64,000 nucleotides of DNA from Cercis canadensis (Eukaryota; Streptophyta; Magnoliopsida; Fabales; Fabaceae): NCBI GenBank assembly GCA_003255065.1, contig QAOA01005839.1:199877-263876 (forward strand). Direction: 5' to 3'. Under the pieces are notes generated by a model, which ran no database searches, had not been told where the DNA came from, and worked only from the letters and a program-made list of their open reading frames with translations. Below, piece by piece: positions 22,540-33,222 of this stretch. Each line of letters opens with the position of its first letter. The stretch's first letter is position 1. A program made the translations under genes and the position numbers.

Positions 22540-23560
22540 GGTTATTGTCTTGACCCAAAATAAAGGGCTTCGAATTTGAGAATCTATATTAGGTTTTGAT
22601 GAATCAAAAGAAACAAAGATCAAATTTAAGAGATATTCCCAGATGGTTTATGAAAGATATATATATATATACGGCATTGGGTGGTGGGGGGTATTATATT
22701 GGTCGGTTTAGTTTGGAACTAAGAAGCTTCCATGTGTAGTAGCTTGTTGATTTTTTCCACAAAACCTAGGAACTCTATGGTTGTCAATTATTTGTGCCTT
22801 TTCAAAGATGTGAACTTTCAAAAGTATTGGCTTTTCTTGTACGTAGTTTCTAATTTCAACCATGCATATTAATTACTTGATTTTTGATGGGGAGTCTGCA
22901 TGGAAAACCATAGCATTGGTTGGGCTGTTCAACTAAACCACCTTTTACGACATCCCATATGTGCAGTCTGATTATTCTTTGCCTTGTGAACTTCATGTAT
23001 TGACTTAACCAAAAGGAAATTTTTGTTTATAAACTGATTGTGCTAGCTTATGTTTGAATTTATCAACATTAATTTAATACACGAAATATTTACAATAAAG
23101 AATTTAATTTCTTAATGATTAAACGACAAACAAGATAACCATTTTGATAAGCGTTTTTATGTTATTATTTTTATGTTAAATTCTTTAATGGTTAAACAAA
23201 AGACAGGATAACCATTTTAATTAAGGTCCTATTTGATTTGATTTTGACATAAAATTTTTACGTTCAAGACACTTGGGTAAGTTGAAAATTTAATACATTC
23301 AGGTAGAAGTATATATAAGAAAGAGTTTAGATCACTGTAGTCATCAAACGAAAAGGACCGCATTTTAAAAATAGAGAAATGCTTCATTTTTAAAATAGTT
23401 TTAGCAGTAGTTTTTTTTTTTTTTTTTTTTTTTTTTTCATACATGTATTTTACGCAATTTCAATGTATATTTGATTTAGATTGGACTGAAAAAATAAGAT
23501 CCCAGTCATATGTAACTTTTCTAAATACGGAGAATTCATATAGGCAAATTTACATAACCT
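22540..23560. other. 5' flank of the AIR12-like gene and spacer
   Basis: It holds an AT-rich promoter region, then spacer with a long T-run at about 23410-23438. No conserved ORF. Confidence 0.5.
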
Positions 23561-23561
23561 T

Positions 23562-23966
23562 TAATTTGGTGATTAAAGTGGATAGACAGAAAAGAAAAGT
23601 CAATAGAGGTGTAATTTTTATGTAACCTAATCAGCTGGTGATTAAAGTGGGTGATGACTTCTATATATAAAGATATCGTAGAATTACTGTAATGTACCGA
23701 ATAAAATAATCGCAAAACATAAGTAGATTATTAGTGCAAACCTTATTCAAAAGAGAATAGATTTAATTTGGTGATTAAAGTGGATAGACAGAAAAGAAAA
23801 GTCAATAGAGGTGTAATTTTTATGTAACCTAATCAGCTGGTGATTAAAGTGGGTGATGACTTCTATATATAAAGATATCGTAGAATTACTGTAATGTACC
23901 GAATAAATAATCGCAAAACATAAGTAGATTATTAGTGCAAACCTTATTCAAAAGAGAATAGATTTA
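23562..23966. repeat. 203-bp tandem duplication
   Basis: The block starting aatttggtgattaaagtgg (23563) recurs at 23765 with about a 202-bp period, differing by a single-base indel near gaataaa. No N separates the copies, unlike the assembly junctions elsewhere. Confidence 0.85.
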
Positions 23967-24301
23967 TTAGTGAAACATAGATTAGATACATTATTTGGTT
24001 TACAATGCGAAGATTGATTACTCCATAATCCATAATGAGTTGATATCACAAAGCATTGCAGGCGACATTGACAGCACATCTATCATTCCAAGCCATAAGC
24101 TAACCCTAACCCGCCTACAACACTACTCTTACCCTTACACACATATATGTGTCCCTCGCTTATTATTTTTGGCCACAACTCACAAACAAACACAAAGCAC
24201 AACTACTTAATATAATACATATAATAGGTATATATAGTCCACTCACATCACAGTACTAGTGTGCTACCACTAGCTAATACCTTATGTTTAGGTCAGGGTT
24301 T

Positions 24302-24841
24302 CTAAATATCCCTGTCCTTGTCCTTGTCCCTGTTCCTGTCACCACCAGCACCACGTCTAGTTGTTGTTTCACTACCCCTGTATCCACTACTAAAATTGGT
24401 TCCATATCCAGTGTTGCCGGCACCAGTTCCATAACCATACCCAGTAGTAGTATCACCGGTACCGGTAGTCCCATAAGTGCCAGTGCCAGTGTCAGTGCCA
24501 GCTCCAGTAGTGGTTCCATATCCAGCACCAGCAGTATCACCCGTAGTCCCATAAGTGCCGGTACCGTTGCCTCCACTGGTATCAAATGTTCCAGAAGTTC
24601 CACCAGGGATTCCATACCCAGCAGTGCCAGTAGAGCTATATCCAGACCCATACACATAGGTGGCTGCTGGGTCAGTGTCAGTGCCAGTGGCAGTTCTGGT
24701 ACCATAACCTTGGGTACCAAATTCGCCTCTCTGAAGACTGGAATCGTCAGCTTTACGAACATCACCACTGTCACGGATTTCGTCAGTTCTACGAATGTCT
24801 CCAGTTTGATCACGGTCACGGCGGGGCTGATTTTGTGCCAT
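24302..24841 (-). CDS. Gly/Thr/Tyr-rich disordered protein, dehydrin-like but without K-segment
   Basis: 179 aa, single exon. I do not recognise the family. The N-terminus is highly charged (RRDRDQTGDIRRTDEIR, then DSGDVRKADD), the centre (about 45-150) is low complexity with repeats of TGTYGTTG, GYGTTTGAGTD and GNTGYGTN, and the end is basic-acidic (DRNRDKDKDRDI). Composition and YGTTG motifs resemble the linker regions of the dehydrins 6-9 kb away, but no [13 protein letters not shown] or DEYGNP motif exists. No signal peptide or membrane segment. Other frames here are also open because the DNA is repetitive, but the minus frame is favoured by its charged, non-repetitive ends, good ATG context (aaaaATGGCA) and the TATA/ACGT motifs upstream. 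Probably a stress-related hydrophilin; function inferred. Confidence 0.65.
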   Translation of the reverse strand: MAQNQPRRDRDQTGDIRRTDEIRDSGDVRKADDSSLQRGEFGTQGYGTRTATGTDTDPAATYVYGSGYSSTGTAGYGIPGGTSGTFDTSGGNGTGTYGTTGDTAGAGYGTTTGAGTDTGTGTYGTTGTGDTTTGYGYGTGAGNTGYGTNFSSGYRGSETTTRRGAGGDRNRDKDKDRDI

Positions 24842-24965
24842 TTTTCTTCAAATTCAACAAAAACCTGAATGAAGAGAAAAGAAAAGCTTATGAGATTACA
24901 ATGTAAAAGAAGAGAAAGTAAAAGGGATTCTGTTGTTATATTTGGAAAGGAAACGAGTTAATCGC

Positions 24966-25112
24966 ATTCTATATAGAGAGCATAAGCGGTGAGGAGTGAG
25001 GAGGTTGATACACTTATTTTAACTCAAATTGTTACACCTGCCACTTGAGCTTACTACAGCTGCCACGTTATTTATCTCAAGGACCCGTTTTGGGATTAGC
25101 CAACACGTATAT
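24966..25112 (-). promoter_or_regulatory. TATA and ACGT motifs upstream of the 24.8-kb gene
   Basis: On the minus strand there is a TATA box ctctatatagaat at about 24968-24980. ACGT-core motifs follow: tgccacgtta near 25062 and caacacgtatatg near 25100. The layout matches the two dehydrin promoters. Confidence 0.5.
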
Positions 25113-26305
25113 GCCCACTTCCCCTTATGCCTTCATCGGTCATCTACCACATCCACACCATTTGATATAAACTAGTGTTATTTTTATAAAGTAAGAGAAT
25201 ATAATATTTTCTAATTTTTTAATTGAGAGTCATTAAAAAGGAAGAAAATTATTTTTTGATCATGTTTACCAAAATGACCTCTAGGTGCATCTAACATTTG
25301 TTGGTTATCTTGATCATAGAACGCAAATTTTAAACATAAAAGTATATATATAATACAAGCGTGATAATCAGTTAATCACATAATGTAAAGTGTATTTTTA
25401 TAATTTTGTAAGTGTACAAGACCTTAAAAAAAAAAGCATGTGTTATATATGTTGGAGAGAGGCACTTATTTGCATTCAACTCCTTAATTTTTAAGTGTCT
25501 ATTGTACTCGGGGAAAACTTTCAACTTTAATATTAAATAATACATTACTTAATACTTCTATTTATACTATTACATAGGTCTAGAGTCACTCATTTATTTT
25601 TATCATCATTTTAGATTCTTAAAATATAGAGCACTAACATAAATAAATAAAACTCTTAGATTCTGCCATAATTATAATTTCTAATAACTGACATTTATAG
25701 GAATTTTTAATGATTTGAAAAAAATTCAAATTACATTTATATATTTTTAATAATATGTACTTCTAAAGAATTACATAATTATAAATTCTAATAATTGACA
25801 CTTATAGCAAATCAGCCTGTTTATGAATGAATATATATATATATATATATATATCTCTCTCTCTCTCNATATATATCTCTAATGTTGATATAGAAAGACA
25901 TTCCTAAACATGTTTATATATTTTCTGAAAGATTCAAAAAAGTAAATATTAGCTGAATGCTTTAAGAGAATTTAATAGAAAATTCATCTACATAAAATTC
26001 ATATTCCAATAATACCTTATGCGAATTGTGCATCACTTATGCACATGAAATGCACACCTACAAATTATAGAGAAGAAAGTGTTATATATAAATCGAGTTA
26101 CCATGCAGTCATGTCATGCTCGACGGTCATTGCCCACGCTTTCTTCCAAGTTCCAAGCATTCCTTGCTGGCGGGCTTGTGTTCTGGGCCGAAGTAAATTA
26201 GATTTGGGCTATCTTTGAGCCCAGATTGGGTTGCATGAAAGCTTTACAATTTTTAACAATTAATTAATAAATAATCAATAATATGTTTTCGCAGGAACAG
26301 ACGCA
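25113..26305. other. intergenic, with a TA/TC microsatellite and an N
   Basis: AT-rich spacer. A (TA)n run followed by (TC)n lies at about 25829-25880 and contains the N at 25868. The last 200 bases, more GC-balanced, are probably the PPR gene's 5' region. Confidence 0.5.
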
Positions 26306-27238
26306 CACAATTAACTTTTTTTTTTTTTTGGGTAATAACCATGCACAGGAAGTAGTGTACCAAGGAGAAAACAAGCTACAGCTACAACAGTAAGCTCCCA
26401 AACAAAACGCTTGGAAGGAAAAATTCCTAACGTAATTATATGGAAGATGCAGATAGTTAAACTTGTGCACATATCAAAACAGACACTTAAATTTCATTCT
26501 ATAACTGGGATTTTTGTTCATCGTAGAATCTCTAAACTTGCTGGTTCTTCTCAGCAACAAGAGCCACTACCATCTCGCATTTATGTCCCTTACTCACAGC
26601 TTCAACAGCGAAAGCTTTTGGAATCGCAGCTTGTCTCTGTTCTTCATGGATGCACAAATCTCAACCAAATCAAACAAGTCCACACCCTTCTCTTTCGTAA
26701 AGACCTCCACCAATGCTGCTATGTTGTCACTAAGCTTATCCGTATGCTTACGAAGTTGGAAGTTCAAATGGNCACAATTAACTTTTTTTTTTTTTTGGGT
26801 AATAACCATGCACAGGAAGTAGTGTACCATGGAGAAAACAAGCTACAGCTACAACAGTAAGCTCCCAAACAAAACGCTTGGAAGGAAAAATTCCTAACGT
26901 AATTATATGGAAGATGCAGATAGTTAAACTTGTGCACATATCAAAACAGACACTTAAATTTGATTCTATAACTGGGATTTTTGTTCATCGTAGAATCTCT
27001 GAACTTGCTGGTTCTTCTCAGCAACAAGAGCCACTACCATCTCGCATTTATGTCCCTTACTCACAGCTTCAACAGCGAAAGCTTTTGGAATCGCAGCTTG
27101 TTTCTGTTCTTCATGGATGCACAAATCTCAACCAAATCAAACAAGTCCACACCCTTCTCTTTCGTAAAGACCTCCACCAATGCTGCTATGTTGTCACTAA
27201 GCTTATCCGTATGCTTACGAAGTTGGAAGTTCAAATGG
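26306..27238. repeat. 466-bp direct duplication flanking an N at the PPR 5' end (assembly junction)
   Basis: 26306-26771 and 26773-27238 match with about five substitutions, for example ccaagg/ccatgg and tttcatt/tttgatt, and abut the N at 26772. The left copy contains the first 108 or so codons of the PPR gene and would otherwise look like a truncated paralogue. About 1% divergence suggests two haplotypes of a heterozygous plant. Confidence 0.93.
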
Positions 27239-28917
27239 ATTCTTACCCTTGCCTTGTTTTCAGGCAGGTTAAGCATCCTAACCCCTTTCTTTGGACTGCT
27301 CTTATTCGTGGGTATGCTCTTCAAGGACCCTTTTCGGAGTCTGTTCGTTTATACAATTGTATGAGGAAGGAAGGCATTGATCCTGTCTCGTTTACCTTCT
27401 CTGCTCTATTTAAAGCTTGTGGTTCCGTTCTTGATGTGAATTTGGGCACACAGGTTCATGCCCAGACAATTTTGATTGGTGGGTTTGCGTCTGATTTGTA
27501 TGTCGGTAATACTATGATTGATATGTATATTAAATGTGGACTTTTGGGTTGTGGGCGCAAGGTGTTTGATGAAATGACTGAAAGGGATGTGATTTCTTGG
27601 ACGGAGTTGATTGTTGCCTATGCAAGAACTGGTGATATGAAATCTGCAGGGGATTTGTTTGATGGGTTGCCTATGAAAGATATGGTTGCATGGACTGCAA
27701 TGGTTACTGGTTATGCCCAGAATGCTATGCCAAGGAAGGCATTGGAATTTTTCGAGCAAATGCAAGATGCAGGCATAGAGGCTGATGAAGTTACCTTGGT
27801 TGGTGTTATTTCCGCTTGTGCACAATTAGGTGCATCTAAATATGCTAACTGGATTAGGAATATTGCTGAAAATTCCAAGTATAGGCCAGCCAATAATGTT
27901 GTTGTGGGATCAGCTCTAATAGACATGTACTCGAAGTGTGGTAATGTGGAGGAGGCATATAAGGTTTTTGAGGGAATGGAGGAAAGAAATGTATTTTCTT
28001 ATAGTTCTATGATTGTGGGGTTTGCAATGCATGGCCGTGCTCATGCAGCCATTGAACTATTTTTTGAGATGTTGAAGACAGACACAAAACCTAACCATGT
28101 TACTTTTATTGGGGTACTTACTGCTTGCAGTCATGTAGGTATGGTAGACCAAGGTCGGAAGCTATTTGCTACCATGGAAAAATGTTATGGTGTTTCCCCG
28201 ACTGCTGACCATTATGCTTGCATGGCAGATCTTCTTGGTCGAGCTGGACACTTCGAAGAAGCACTTCAACTTGTTGAAACAATGCCTATGGAGCCCAACG
28301 GAGGTGTTTGGGGAGCATTGCTAGGAGCATCACACATCCATGGGAGCCCAGATGTTGCTGAAATTGCTGCTAGCCATTTATTTGAACTTGAACCTGATAG
28401 CATAGGAAACTACATTTTGCTTTCTAACACATATGCCTCTGCTGGAAGGTGGAATGATGTGTCAAGGGTGAGGAAATTGATGAGAGAAAAGAAGTTGAAA
28501 AAAAACCCTGGATGTAGTTGGGTGGAAGCTAAGAAGGGTGTAATACATGAGTTCTTTGCTGGTGATATGACACATCCTGAAAGCAGTCAGATAAAGAAGG
28601 CATTGGAGGATCTTATAGAGCGACTGAAGGCTGTTGGGTACCAGCCAAACCTAAGTTCTGTGCCATATGATGTTACTGATGATCAAAAGAGGCTTTTGCT
28701 AATGACTCATAGTGAAAAGCTAGCTTTGGCATATGGGCTGCTTAGTACAGATGCTGGTTCCACTATAAAAATTATGAAAAACCTTAGGATATGTGAGGAT
28801 TGTCATATTGTAATGTGTGCTACATCAAAAGTTACAGGAAGAAAAATTGTTGTGAGGGATAACATGAGATTCCACCACTTCCTTAATGGCACCTGCTCTT
28901 GTGGCAATTTTTGGTGA
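26914..28917 (+). CDS. PLS-class pentatricopeptide repeat protein with E and DYW domains
   Basis: Organellar RNA-editing factor type: PPR repeats recognise a transcript and the DYW domain deaminates C to U. 667 aa, intronless. The open frame extends upstream only through a TTG; the first ATG is 26914 (MQIVKLVHISK). About 12 PLS repeats run from residue ~75 (QIKQVHTLLFRKDL) through VISWTELIVAYARTG, VAWTAMVTGYAQ, GSALIDMYSKCGNVEEA and PNHVTFIGVLTACSH. The E domain follows (GGVWGALLGASHIHG, NYILLSNTYASAGRW). The PG box is KKNPGCSWVE. The DYW domain shows the zinc/deaminase residues HSEKLA and ICEDCH and ends CSCGNFW, where NFW replaces the usual D[YF]W. Overall it most resembles the Arabidopsis At5g44230 product. 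The preceding partial copy is an assembly artefact. Confidence 0.95.
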   Translation: MQIVKLVHISKQTLKFDSITGIFVHRRISELAGSSQQQEPLPSRIYVPYSQLQQRKLLESQLVSVLHGCTNLNQIKQVHTLLFRKDLHQCCYVVTKLIRMLTKLEVQMDSYPCLVFRQVKHPNPFLWTALIRGYALQGPFSESVRLYNCMRKEGIDPVSFTFSALFKACGSVLDVNLGTQVHAQTILIGGFASDLYVGNTMIDMYIKCGLLGCGRKVFDEMTERDVISWTELIVAYARTGDMKSAGDLFDGLPMKDMVAWTAMVTGYAQNAMPRKALEFFEQMQDAGIEADEVTLVGVISACAQLGASKYANWIRNIAENSKYRPANNVVVGSALIDMYSKCGNVEEAYKVFEGMEERNVFSYSSMIVGFAMHGRAHAAIELFFEMLKTDTKPNHVTFIGVLTACSHVGMVDQGRKLFATMEKCYGVSPTADHYACMADLLGRAGHFEEALQLVETMPMEPNGGVWGALLGASHIHGSPDVAEIAASHLFELEPDSIGNYILLSNTYASAGRWNDVSRVRKLMREKKLKKNPGCSWVEAKKGVIHEFFAGDMTHPESSQIKKALEDLIERLKAVGYQPNLSSVPYDVTDDQKRLLLMTHSEKLALAYGLLSTDAGSTIKIMKNLRICEDCHIVMCATSKVTGRKIVVRDNMRFHHFLNGTCSCGNFW

Positions 28918-30084
28918 CTGTTGCTGGGTCCTAAACATGGAGGTGAAAAACTGACCCATCAGAGTCCTTTTATTTGGAAGGATGACTATAAAGTAATTCT
29001 TTGTCACTTTCGACAAATTATACACCTATAAGGATTAATTTTGTGACATCCTGGAGATCAACTATCAAAGAAGGATAGTGAAATTTTGCATGAGTCTTTT
29101 GCACCCCTGATCAGTCTACCTTTGATTTATCATGTGAGAAAAGTAGAAGATGAAGAATGAAGGAAATCAATTGCATAGATAGGTGATCAGTGTAATTATG
29201 TGACAACATTCCAGTATGGCTACATGGAGATGAAAAGCAAGATATTCAATTGGGATGAGAGAAATTGTACTCTATTGATTTTGGTGGAAACTTGAAGTTG
29301 CATGTAGGCAGTGGAAAGTACAACAGTGCTTAGTAATAGATAGAAAAGAAGGAAGAGACAAGCCAAAGGAACCAGAACCATGAAGATATTGCCTTCAATA
29401 TGATTGAAAGGCCATGTCCAAGAAGTTTGGAAGAGAATATAGCAGGTTAATTTCAAGAGGAAACATACTAAAATTATTATTTACATCACGTGGCATAATA
29501 ATAGGTAGCTCTTGTATGAGATAGATTTAGATTTGTTTTGTGAATTGTTTTATTATTGGCCACTGCAATTTCTTTATATGATGCATATATTTCTTTTGAA
29601 GAAAGTATCCATCTTGGTTTTATACCAGTCTTAACTCCAAGTTATGTCATTTGATGGATGCAAAGATCTTGTTGCTTGAGAATTTAGTGTTTGGTTGATA
29701 GGGCTTGTCTGGGTACTTAAATCTTCTTGGCTAGCAGTTGGTTCAGGGTGTTAAATACATTTGGGCTTTCCATGGTTTACTGCCGCATTCATATGCAACT
29801 ACTTGATCAAAATTATGTCATTAGTCATAATGTATTTACTTGTCTTTGGTAGTCATAAGTATGCCATTTCCATTTTAAGGACAAATTATTTTATCTACTA
29901 CCTATCTCTTAGTGCCTCTGCCTCTGTTGCCAAAAGAAGCTTTATGCTGATTAATTTTGAGTTGGAAAATGAATGATGAAGAAATTATAGACGAGTTTGG
30001 GGTTACCCCCATATGGATATACAACTATCACTCCTTCGCTTCAACATCAGATAGCCTTCCATCCCCGAATTTCACGTTGAAGAT
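28918..30084. other. 3' flank of the PPR gene and spacer
   Basis: Moderately AT-rich, without a conserved frame. The antisense ORF near 29.2-29.5 kb is not convincing. Confidence 0.5.
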
Positions 30085-30645
30085 GAGTCATCATTGAACT
30101 TCATGATATGTCTTCATTGATTGGCTTACGGGGGTTCTGCCTGCAAGAGATGTCTCTCCATGAAATCAATACTATTCTCCTAGCTAAACAGGCTTAATGA
30201 GACTGAAGTGCAATCTATTTTTGTTTTGGTATCTGAGAGAAATGAAAAAAAAAAAAGATGAAAAATTGGATCAATATCTTTTATGATACGGTTTCATTTC
30301 AAGTGAAAAGATGTGGTGTGACGTGAAATCTTTATACCAGTCTTGATACTGACTCACTATAATANGAGTCATCATTGAACTTCATGATATGTCTTCATTG
30401 ATTGGCTTACGGGGGTTCTGCCCGCAAGAGATGTCTCTCCATGAAAGCAATACTATTCTCCTAGCTAAACAGGCTTAATGAGACTGAAGTGCAATCTATT
30501 TTTGTTTTGGTATCTGAGAGAAATGAAAAAAAAAAAAGATGAAAAATTGGATCAATATCTTTTATGATACGGTTTCATTTCAAGTGAAAAGATGTGCTGT
30601 GACGTGAAATCTTTATACCAGTCTTGATACTGACTCACTATAATA
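30085..30645. repeat. 280-bp direct duplication flanking an N (assembly junction)
   Basis: 30085-30364 and 30366-30645 match except for about three substitutions (ctgcctgc/ctgcccgc, aaatcaat/aaagcaat, gtggtgtg/gtgctgtg) and abut the N at 30365. Confidence 0.92.
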
Positions 30646-30965
30646 CTACATGATTATTCTGCTTAGTTGAGTTAGGTTTTCTTCATTCTGAATTTTTCAT
30701 TCACCATCCAACTCATGTCATTTGGTTTGTTCCTACTTAATTGAATAGTCCCTGATTTAATTTTTCCATTTATGGTTTGTTCCTCTTAATCCACTGTCAA
30801 TACATCTCAGTTTGAAACTATAAAAAAATCGTTTTATTTTTGTCTCTTTTTCTCCGCTGCTCATTTTTTTTCTCAAGTCTTAAGTGAACTAAATTATGGA
30901 TAATGCTTTTCTTTGCTTTTCAAGAATGATGTTTTCCTCATACAGCTCTTATGTTGCTTTTCCAG

Positions 30966-31061
30966 GTTTTTGAATTGATTGTAAAGCAGGAACAAACTCA
31001 ACTTGCTCGGTTAGATACTGAGAAAGCTCATTATTAAGTTTTCCAGTCTCAAGCTGATACT
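30966..31061 (+). pseudogene. stray exon resembling plant ATAD3 AAA-ATPase, with a stop codon
   Basis: Bounded by a good acceptor (gcttttccag at 30956-30965) and donor (gtaagc at 31062), the 96-bp exon reads VFELIVKQEQTQLARLD, then TEKAHY, stop (TAA), then VFQSQADT. This resembles the coiled-coil N-domain of plant ATAD3 mitochondrial AAA proteins (pattern F-E-x-x-K-x-Q-E-x-T ... A-E-K-x-x-Y ... Q-A-x-T/D-T). The stop and the absence of neighbouring exons mark it as a gene fragment. The family match is from memory and moderate. Confidence 0.45.
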
Positions 31062-32620
31062 GTAAGCCCTCAATTCTTGAGCATTCTTTGGAAATTTCCA
31101 TATTCATTGATATTTAAGTCCATGTTACTTTGTTGCTTGCTTTCACTCATAATGCCTACAATATAGTTTTGCTTGAGAATGTTGCTCTCCACCGCATCAG
31201 TAAATCTTGTTGATATATATGAATGCATTGTTATTCATAAAGTACTCTTCTTCCCAGTAAAAATAACTGAATAGCAAAACTGCAGAAAGTTTGAAGCATG
31301 GTCGGAAACCTTCTAACTTGCCGTGGTTATTTCTGTCATAAATGGCTGGCTACATGAAACTTAAAGTAAACTTTGCTTTTCATCCTTGCACTATTTAAAG
31401 TTTAGCTAATATTACAAAAAGAAGCCTAACTGTTGGCCTCATCTCTCTCTGGTCAAGGTAGATGAACTATAGACTAACTGTAGATCCATATATAATTAAT
31501 TAAATAAAGATTATCCTTTAGTTCTAAGCAAGTATGCTGATAAACATCAAAATTTTAGTTTCATAATCATTTACAAGAGAAGACTGGATATTCTAATTGT
31601 GTGGTTCAATGATCAACTTATAATAGAAAATGAGTTAAATAAGAGACAAAAGGGATAGAGAACCTTGGGGAAAAAAAAAAAATTTCATCTTCTTTAGTCA
31701 TCAAAACCTAATAGTTGTATGTTCCAGCAAAATAATAATAATAACAATAGTTGGGTCAGATTGATGTATAACGTCATCAAATACCTTCTATTCACTAACC
31801 ATCGTATATAATTCCTTCTAATCATGCAGAAGGATAGGTTCTTGTAGAATTTCCACCAGATTTAATACATGCTATCACACATCATCTACTTTAATTTGTT
31901 CTCCTTGTATTTGCTCCAATTAAAAACTGCTTAAATCCCCTTCTCCTTTTCATTCCTTAAGCTACCAGATAAAGTACGCGCACCACTCACCACCCACAGC
32001 TCAGAGGATGAGCTAATTGATTCCCACATCTGAATATTTTATCTTTACAGTTCCACTAACTCTTAATCTGTCCAACCATGCAAATCCAAACTATGAATAA
32101 TGCACAGCCAATAACGATAATATTATATTCTCACATACACTCTTTAAATCTTTTCTTGAAATTGTACAAAATTGATCAAGTCAAGCACTTCTAAAAGATA
32201 TGTAATAATGTTCCTTTTCTCATTAGGTCTAAGTACGCACTAGATTTTAATTTAGTCTCTACCTTTTGAATTATTAAAATAGGCTTTGCGCATTAATTAG
32301 TTATAATTGGTTTCAGCGTCATCTAAGTAATCACCCTGCATTATACTAATCTGACATTCCTCATCACCCTTCATAGTGATGTAATTTTATAATACAAAAA
32401 AATATACTAAACAACAATGACAGGCTAGATTGTTGAAAAGGAAAATGCCAAAAAAATAATATAAGAAAGCCCTCATTATATAAGAAAACTAATTTACACT
32501 ACAAGGAAATAACAAAGGAAAAACAAAAACATGTAAAAAGACAAATATACCAGCTGTTACAATTATTAACCTACAAGCAATCAGCTTTCAGACCAAAAGT
32601 AATTGAACCCCAAAAGTTCG
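31062..32620. other. intergenic, no supported gene
   Basis: AT-rich spacer between the exon relic and the 3' end of the bZIP gene. No reading frame, repeat or RNA gene is recognised. Confidence 0.5.
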
Positions 32621-33085
32621 TCAATACATTAACATGTCCGCAGAGGCCATGATTGGTTGATTCATTGACACAGAGTTCCATGGGTTCATGAAGCCACAAT
32701 CATCGATCTGTGTCTCCTCAATGTCATCAAAGAGGTAATTGCTTGAGTTGATGTAATCTATGATTTCATTGAGAGACTGCAATCTGTTGCTTAACTCTGC
32801 CATCTGAGCCCTGAGAATTGCATTCTCTGCCTCAATGTTTTGGTACAGCTGGGAGGTGATGCCCATGCTTGTGATCATTTGGCTGTTCTCCTTCTTGAGC
32901 TGACCCGCTTGTGCAATCAGTTCATCCAGGTGTTGCTGTTTCTTCATCCTGGATCTTTTTGCCGATTCACGGTTGGACAGCATTCTCTTCCTCTTCCTCT
33001 GATCCATGACATGCTGCAGATCTCCCTCAGAGCCAGAGTTCTGAAGTGAGCTGGAACCAGAAGAAGCTCCACTAGGAGAAGCCAT
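32621..33085 (-). CDS. S1-group bZIP transcription factor (bZIP11/ATB2 type)
   Basis: Sugar- and stress-responsive regulator that binds ACGT-core DNA, usually as a heterodimer with group C bZIPs, in the nucleus. 154 aa, intronless as is typical of S1. The basic region RKRKRMLSNRESAKRSR (residues 30-46) has the N-x7-R signature (Asn38, Arg46). The zipper heptads follow at Leu56, Leu63, Met70, Thr77, Ile84, Leu91, Leu98, Leu105, the long zipper of this group. The N-terminus is Ser/Gly-rich; the C-terminus ends ASADMLMY. The leader carries the sucrose-control uORF at 33219-33344, which confirms the S1 assignment and predicts translational repression by sucrose. It could be the orthologue of bZIP2, bZIP11 or bZIP44; I cannot separate these. 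Confidence 0.95.
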   Translation of the reverse strand: MASPSGASSGSSSLQNSGSEGDLQHVMDQRKRKRMLSNRESAKRSRMKKQQHLDELIAQAGQLKKENSQMITSMGITSQLYQNIEAENAILRAQMAELSNRLQSLNEIIDYINSSNYLFDDIEETQIDDCGFMNPWNSVSMNQPIMASADMLMY

Positions 33086-33213
33086 GGTAATAAATTTTGT
33101 TATGCAAGAACAGAGTACCGATTCTTAGCTAGTTGTGTAATTAATAAATGGTAATACTATTGTAGGAAACAGCTACAGAACTAAATTATGATGGGTTTTC
33201 AGAGGAATGGGAT

Positions 33214-33222
33214 TCAGTTCAT
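33214..33222 (-). promoter_or_regulatory. minimal uORF (M-N-stop) overlapping the end of the SC-uORF
   Basis: ATG AAC TGA on the minus strand, sharing the ATGA overlap with the SC-uORF stop. Small extra uORFs around the conserved one are also known in Arabidopsis bZIP11. Confidence 0.55.

Noticed and set aside
24284..24868. Plus-strand Ser/Thr-rich open frame opposite the 24.8-kb gene
   Set aside because: Mirror of a low-complexity region; it runs through the minus-strand ATG and TATA side and lacks a sensible start context.
26411..26860. Truncated PPR gene upstream of the full one
   Set aside because: Same sequence as the start of the full gene, ending exactly at an N; treated as an assembly overlap rather than a paralogue.
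26878..26913. Longer N-terminus for the PPR protein
   Set aside because: The apparent start at 26878 is a TTG; plants start at ATG, so 26914 was chosen.
29220..29456. Hydrophobic antisense ORF after the PPR gene
   Set aside because: No recognisable domain and no upstream promoter or splice context; probably chance in AT-rich DNA.
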